From Diospyros lotus (lineage: Eukaryota; Streptophyta; Magnoliopsida; Ericales; Ebenaceae): DNA of 64,000 bases. Numbering within the stretch: the stretch's first letter is position 1; each line of letters starts with the position of its first letter. Positions 59,984 through 64,000 of this stretch are shown piece by piece. The stretch lies in assembly GCF_014633365.1 (NCBI RefSeq), contig NC_068338.1, positions 48,309,716 through 48,373,715 on the forward strand. The letters run 5' to 3'. Below the pieces are notes generated by a model. That model made no database searches and was not told the origin of the DNA. It was given only the letters and a program-made list of their open reading frames with translations. The position numbers were made by a program, and so were the translations under genes.

Positions 59984-62900
59984 GAATAAGGGAAGTGAAG
60001 AGAATTTAAAGTGAAGTGGTCGTGCTCAATTCTAAGCATGTGTATATGAAATCTTTGAATGATAACATAATAAATTATTTGTTAAAGAATTGAGGAGCTG
60101 GTGGAAGCTTCCAGTGGTCACGCAAGTAGAAAATGAGATTAGATGAAATTGGAGGTGGAATTTCTATGGCTACTGTAATGGTTATATGTACAGCGCATAC
60201 ACATATATGCATATTATATTATTTGTTATATTGCTTCTTTAGGTTGCACGTATATATGTTATTATGTAGTAAATTAATGGTGAAAAAAGAAAAGGCGGTG
60301 GGTGCATTGAGGCTGCCACGTGGCAGCCGCTGGTGGCCATTTCCTTTACTTTTTAAGCTGCAATTTGCAGCGAAAACTGAAGGAAAAATCGGGCATCTTC
60401 GAGCAGCAGCCTGAGGAAGAAAAACAGAGAAGAATAAGTGCGCGCCGGGGACTATTTTTGGAGAAAAAAATTAGGGTTTTAACCAAGTTTTATTGCGATT
60501 TAATTAGTCAGGTATGTAAATAAATAGGTAATAAACATTCTGTACGGTTGAAATTTCGTTTAGAGGCTAATTTTATTAATTTTGACAAATTATTACGGTG
60601 TTATAGTTTGTATAATTTTTACCGCTTTGGGACAAAACAAGGCTAAGGATATCTTCGTAAAGGAAAGTTTTTTATTCCCTCTGCAACGTTTCATTCGTTG
60701 CTAATTTATTTAACCTCCCTTCGTTCGTTTTAATTGTTTAACTAATTATGGAATTTTTAATTGTTCGATTTAAATTTAAATTATTAAGCTAGCTTCGAAG
60801 ATTTTATTAGCGTGATTTAATTTAAAATAAATATAAAGCTTATTGGGATTTTATTTGTGGTGCGCCTAGGTGGGATTTTAGATGGCTAAATTATTTATAT
60901 CACAATTAGATTTAATTAATGTGAGTCATGATTTTGTTAATTACTAGGAAAACGTTTTACTTCGCAGCGGGAGTGCATGAAAGTCAAGGAACGGTTGTGT
61001 AACGGCAAGCTCCTAACCCTCTCCTCATGATATTTAATTCCCGTGAAAGACTCCGTGATTTTTCGTATTTGATACCCTCCCTTACTCTAATTCGGCGTCT
61101 GACATTATTTATTGAGGATTATTCATTGTTTTTAATTTAAATTAAATCCGAGATTTCTAGAGTTTTATTTATTATGAGCCTACGGGGGTTTGTATTGCCC
61201 CATTCTTTTTAGAATGATGCCGAACCCAGTTTGGGGACTAGGTTCCTAGACGTGCGGGTTTATTTACGATTTTTCTTGGATTTATTTATGGTTCGGTTAG
61301 AGCTATCGAGCAGTAGGGTAGGGGTTAGTTGTTGGTGACGTTGTGGTAGACTATTATACGGCCTTGATGTAGACCGTCGGGTGGACGCTCCTAGTCATTG
61401 GCCGTTGACCGGTGCCGGGCACTGCTGACTAGCTCTACCAGGTTGTGATTTTCTGCATAATTAGATTCATTATATTATTGTTCATGATTTGATATGCACA
61501 TGGGTACGGGTTGCATGTTGGGATATTCATTTATTGAGTATGCTTGGACACGGACATTCTAGCTTGATTAGGTTGCATCCAGCACGGGCATATGCATCAT
61601 GTGTGGTTTACTATGTGGGCGGAGCATGGCCTGATGCCTGGATGTATGGGTGCCGGTGTATCACGTTGATGCTCATTACGCCATTGCATTTTTATGTGCA
61701 TTGCATGGCTACTGGTAATATATAGTTCTCGGATGGGAGTACCGTTCCGAGGGAGCCTATGGCTCGGGTGTCGGGAGTACCGACATGGACGGGTGGCGGG
61801 AGTACCGACCCGAGATGGCGCGCACAGGATGCTGGAGGTATTTGTTACCGTCCAGGGCAGCGACAGGTTGGTATGGGACTTGGGTGCTAGGTGTCTTATG
61901 TGGGCCCCAAGGACCGGTATGTGCTTTTATTATGCTATACTATTGTGTTGTAGCGTCTTATGGCTTGTGTGTATTTGGGGGTTGGTGTTCTGGGAGAAGT
62001 TTATTGGTTTTGTGCAGCCTTCAGCCTTTCTTTTCTTATGCTTGCTGAGTCTCTCGACTCACTTTACTTTCCATCATTCTAGGTAGTGGCAGCGTGGGCC
62101 ATGGGCGAGAAAGTCAGCTTTAGCGAAGTTCGTATGGTGTACAGGTAGTCCCGTCATGTCCCTGTCAACTCTGATGTCTGAGTATGATTTACTCTATTAT
62201 TTTGTACTGTGCCAGGTCTTTCCTTGAGTCTCATGTATGTCGGCATAGGAGTCTGTGTTTATTTATTTCTCATGTGACCACTATGTTAGTGGGGTACCCG
62301 TAGTGCATGCATGTGTTTTGCTTTGCTTCCGCTGTCCTTATTTTCGTATATGCATGCCAGGGTGGTTTTTGTCTCGTGTTTCATTCTTTTTTTTCCTTTC
62401 GTAGGCGCTCCCGTTCGGGTAGTCCGGGTGGTTGGGGATATCTGGGCGGGGGTGCTTACAGATTTGCTAATTAACAAAATGTCATCAACATACAACAACA
62501 AATAAACAGGGATATCTGAGAGAATAAAATAAAGACAATTGTCATATTCACTTCTAATAAAGCCAATCCCAGTTATAAAATTATCAAATTTCTTATACTA
62601 TTGTTTTGGGGATTGCTTTAGACCATACAAAGACTTTTTAACAAACAAATATAATCAGGATGATTTTTATTAACATAACCAACAAGTTGTTCCATATAAA
62701 TAAGTTCTTCTAAATTTTCATGCAAGAAGGCAGTCTTAACATCAAGTTGTTCTAGTTCTAAGTCATACTGAACAACTATGACAAGCATCAAACGAATGGT
62801 TTTAAATTTAATAATAGGAGAAAATATCTCAGTATAATCAATGCCCTTTCTCTGAGTAAACCCTTTAGCTACTAATCTAGCTTTAAATTTTAAGGGATCA

Positions 62901-63990
62901 GTGGATAACGTACCTTCTTTAATTTTGAACAGCCATTTACACCTCACCAAATTTTGTTTCTAAGGTCTTGGACCAATTCCTAGGTGTTGTTGGTTATTAA
63001 AGATGCCATTTCTTCCTCCATAGCACACTACCACTTTGAGCTGTCTTGAGAGCTGACAGCCTCCTCATACGAGGAAGGCTCACTGCCTCTCAATTCCATT
63101 CCTACCACTAAGGCATAATAAACAAGGTCTGAATATGCAAATCTAGTAGGGGGTCTTACTGACCTCCTGCACCTATCACGAGTTAACTGATAATCCCTTA
63201 AGTTTTGCTGAGGAGAGTCATGATGCTCCACGTCAGCATCAGGGATATTAGTTGTCTCATCATGATCATTTTCATGGTCAGAGGATGAATCACTATCAGG
63301 GTTGGGATTATTAAGGGTTGGTGCAGTTGGCAGGTTGGGTATAACTGCTGGATGCTCCACCTGAAACTGGGTATTACTAGTTATCACGAAGTCTTCTGGA
63401 CACTAGGTTTTAGGTCTGTTTCTAAGTTTTCTAGTCTGCAAGGGAAACCATTTTCATTAAATACAACATCCCTGCTTATGATTATCTTAACACTTCCAAA
63501 ACTCTTATCCCACAACTTGTAGCCTTTAGTTCCATCTTGGTACCCTACAAATACACACTTTGTGGACCTAGGGTCTAATTTTCCTATAGACTGACGAACA
63601 TAGGCTTAACACCCAAAAAAAATTTAAATGATTTAGGTTCATTTTCCTGCCTAACCATTTTTTTTCAGGACACTTCAAGTTTAAAACAATGGAGGGACTT
63701 CTATTAATCAGGTAGACTGCAGTGGAGAGGGCTTCTCCCCAAAATGTTTTAGGCATACCGGCTGTAAACAATAAACATCTAACCTTTTTTAAAAGAGTCT
63801 TGTTCATTCTTTCAGCAACCCCAATTTGTTGGGGTGTGTTCCTAACAGTCTTGTGCCTAGTGATGCCTTATGAATTACAGAATTCATTAAAGTCTCTATT
63901 ACAGAATTCTAATCCATTGTCTCTCCTTAAAAATTTAACCCTCTTATTAGTCTGATTTTCGACTAAGGCCTTCCATGTTTTAAATTTTTC
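58800..63990 (-). pseudogene. Broken copia pol of the second element (partial)
   Basis: The minus-strand pieces run as follows. Integrase at the window edge and 63568-63807 includes RDNGLEFC and TFWGEALSTAVYLINRSPS. A linker at 63028-63387 ends with RSVRPPTRFAYSDLVYYAL. Reverse transcriptase at 62618-62950 has CKWLFKIKEG, KARLVAKGFTQRKGIDYTEI and LDVKTAFLHENLEELIYMEQ, then LLYVDDILLISKS at about 62470-62510. The reading resumes at about 59660 beyond the inserted LTR. 59084-59488 has PYANVIGTIMYSMISTRPDL, and RNase H at 58805-59060 has KKAIWLQGLLKEIQML and HERTKHVDVKCHYV. Stops and frame changes separate the pieces, so the copy is dead. Confidence 0.85.
59663..62460. mobile_element. 2.8-kb solo LTR inside the second copia element
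   Basis: A 2798-bp block beginning TGTAATATCCTG and ending GGGGGTGCTTACA interrupts the copia reverse transcriptase just after the YVDD motif. It is flanked by the 5-bp repeat GATTT at 59658-59662 and 62461-62465. Its start does not recur inside, and no retroelement protein is seen, so it is one LTR and not a whole element. Ends of the TGTAA...TTACA type and a length near 3 kb fit gypsy elements with long LTRs; the lineage is not proven. An AAT microsatellite lies at about 59947-59982. Confidence 0.82.
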
Positions 63991-64000
63991 TAATTTTTGG

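Larger units (their letters stand above)
57920..64000 (-). mobile_element. Second Ty1/copia element, running past the window end
   Basis: One LTR (57920-58622) with TG...CA ends is followed by a polypurine tract and minus-strand copia domains in reverse order: RNase H, reverse transcriptase and integrase. The other LTR and gag lie beyond 64000. The LTR sequence differs from the first copia element, so it is a different family. A long solo LTR splits its reverse transcriptase. The five bases before the LTR are TATAT; the matching target copy cannot be seen. Confidence 0.9.

Noticed and set aside
59940..59985. Regular AAT array as a possible CRISPR-like or centromeric repeat
   Set aside because: It is a simple trinucleotide microsatellite without spacers.
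61489..62086. Open frames in the 2.8-kb solo LTR
   Set aside because: They lie within LTR sequence bounded by target repeats and show no protein similarity.

Overview
This is a stretch of plant nuclear DNA, most likely from a eudicot. The genes are split by many introns with GT...AG borders, the background is AT-rich, the proteins match land-plant families (a LETM1 mitochondrial protein, a BGLU42-type beta-glucosidase, two pentatricopeptide repeat proteins, CBSX6, a PIN5-type short PIN, a SWEET), and the rest is dominated by LTR retrotransposons, LINEs and MITE-like elements. I see no rRNA, tRNA, CRISPR array or bacterial-type operon, and no undescribed enzymatic or defence system. The unusual content is structural: nested transposons, several genes caught decaying, and an inverted repeat flanking two gene fragments.

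Layout. 1-12136 (+): the 3' part of a LETM1 gene, eight exons from 2394 to 12136. Its 7.3-kb intron holds a Ty1/copia element (4805-11008, minus orientation, TSD CTTGC), which itself carries a probable solo LTR of another element (8711-9495, TSD TAATC). 13756-27481 (-): a complete 13-exon beta-glucosidase gene (499 aa). Its introns hold a MITE-like repeat, a GA/GT microsatellite, an RTE-type LINE (18853-21059, 17-bp TSD) inserted antisense into an older relative, another LINE tail and a hAT-like MITE. 28710-30560 (+): an intronless P-class PPR gene, divergent from the beta-glucosidase. 31354-33327 (+): exons of a DUF212 (PAP2/haloperoxidase-related) pseudogene. 34271-36220 (+): an intronless PLS-class PPR gene that ends at a nonsense codon, followed by the decayed remains of its E+/DYW domain. 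39757-45026 (+): a two-exon CBSX6 gene. 49254-51953 (+): a five-exon PIN5-type gene.

After PIN5 come two inverted arms of about 410 bp (52650-53061 and 57512-57919). Between them lie a frameshifted PIN5 exon-1 copy (53957-54313) and a broken SWEET3-like gene without exon 1 (54368-55682). The right arm is cut by a second, different copia element (57920 to beyond the window end). That element is split in its reverse transcriptase by a 2.8-kb solo LTR (59663-62460, TSD GATTT).

The intact host genes are functionally unrelated neighbours: mitochondrial ion exchange (LETM1), glucoside hydrolysis (BGLU42), organelle RNA processing (two PPRs), a CBS-domain regulator and ER auxin transport (PIN5). 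Exon borders were set by hand from protein similarity remembered from the families, splice consensus and reading phase. Every joined exon set of the intact genes keeps phase throughout.
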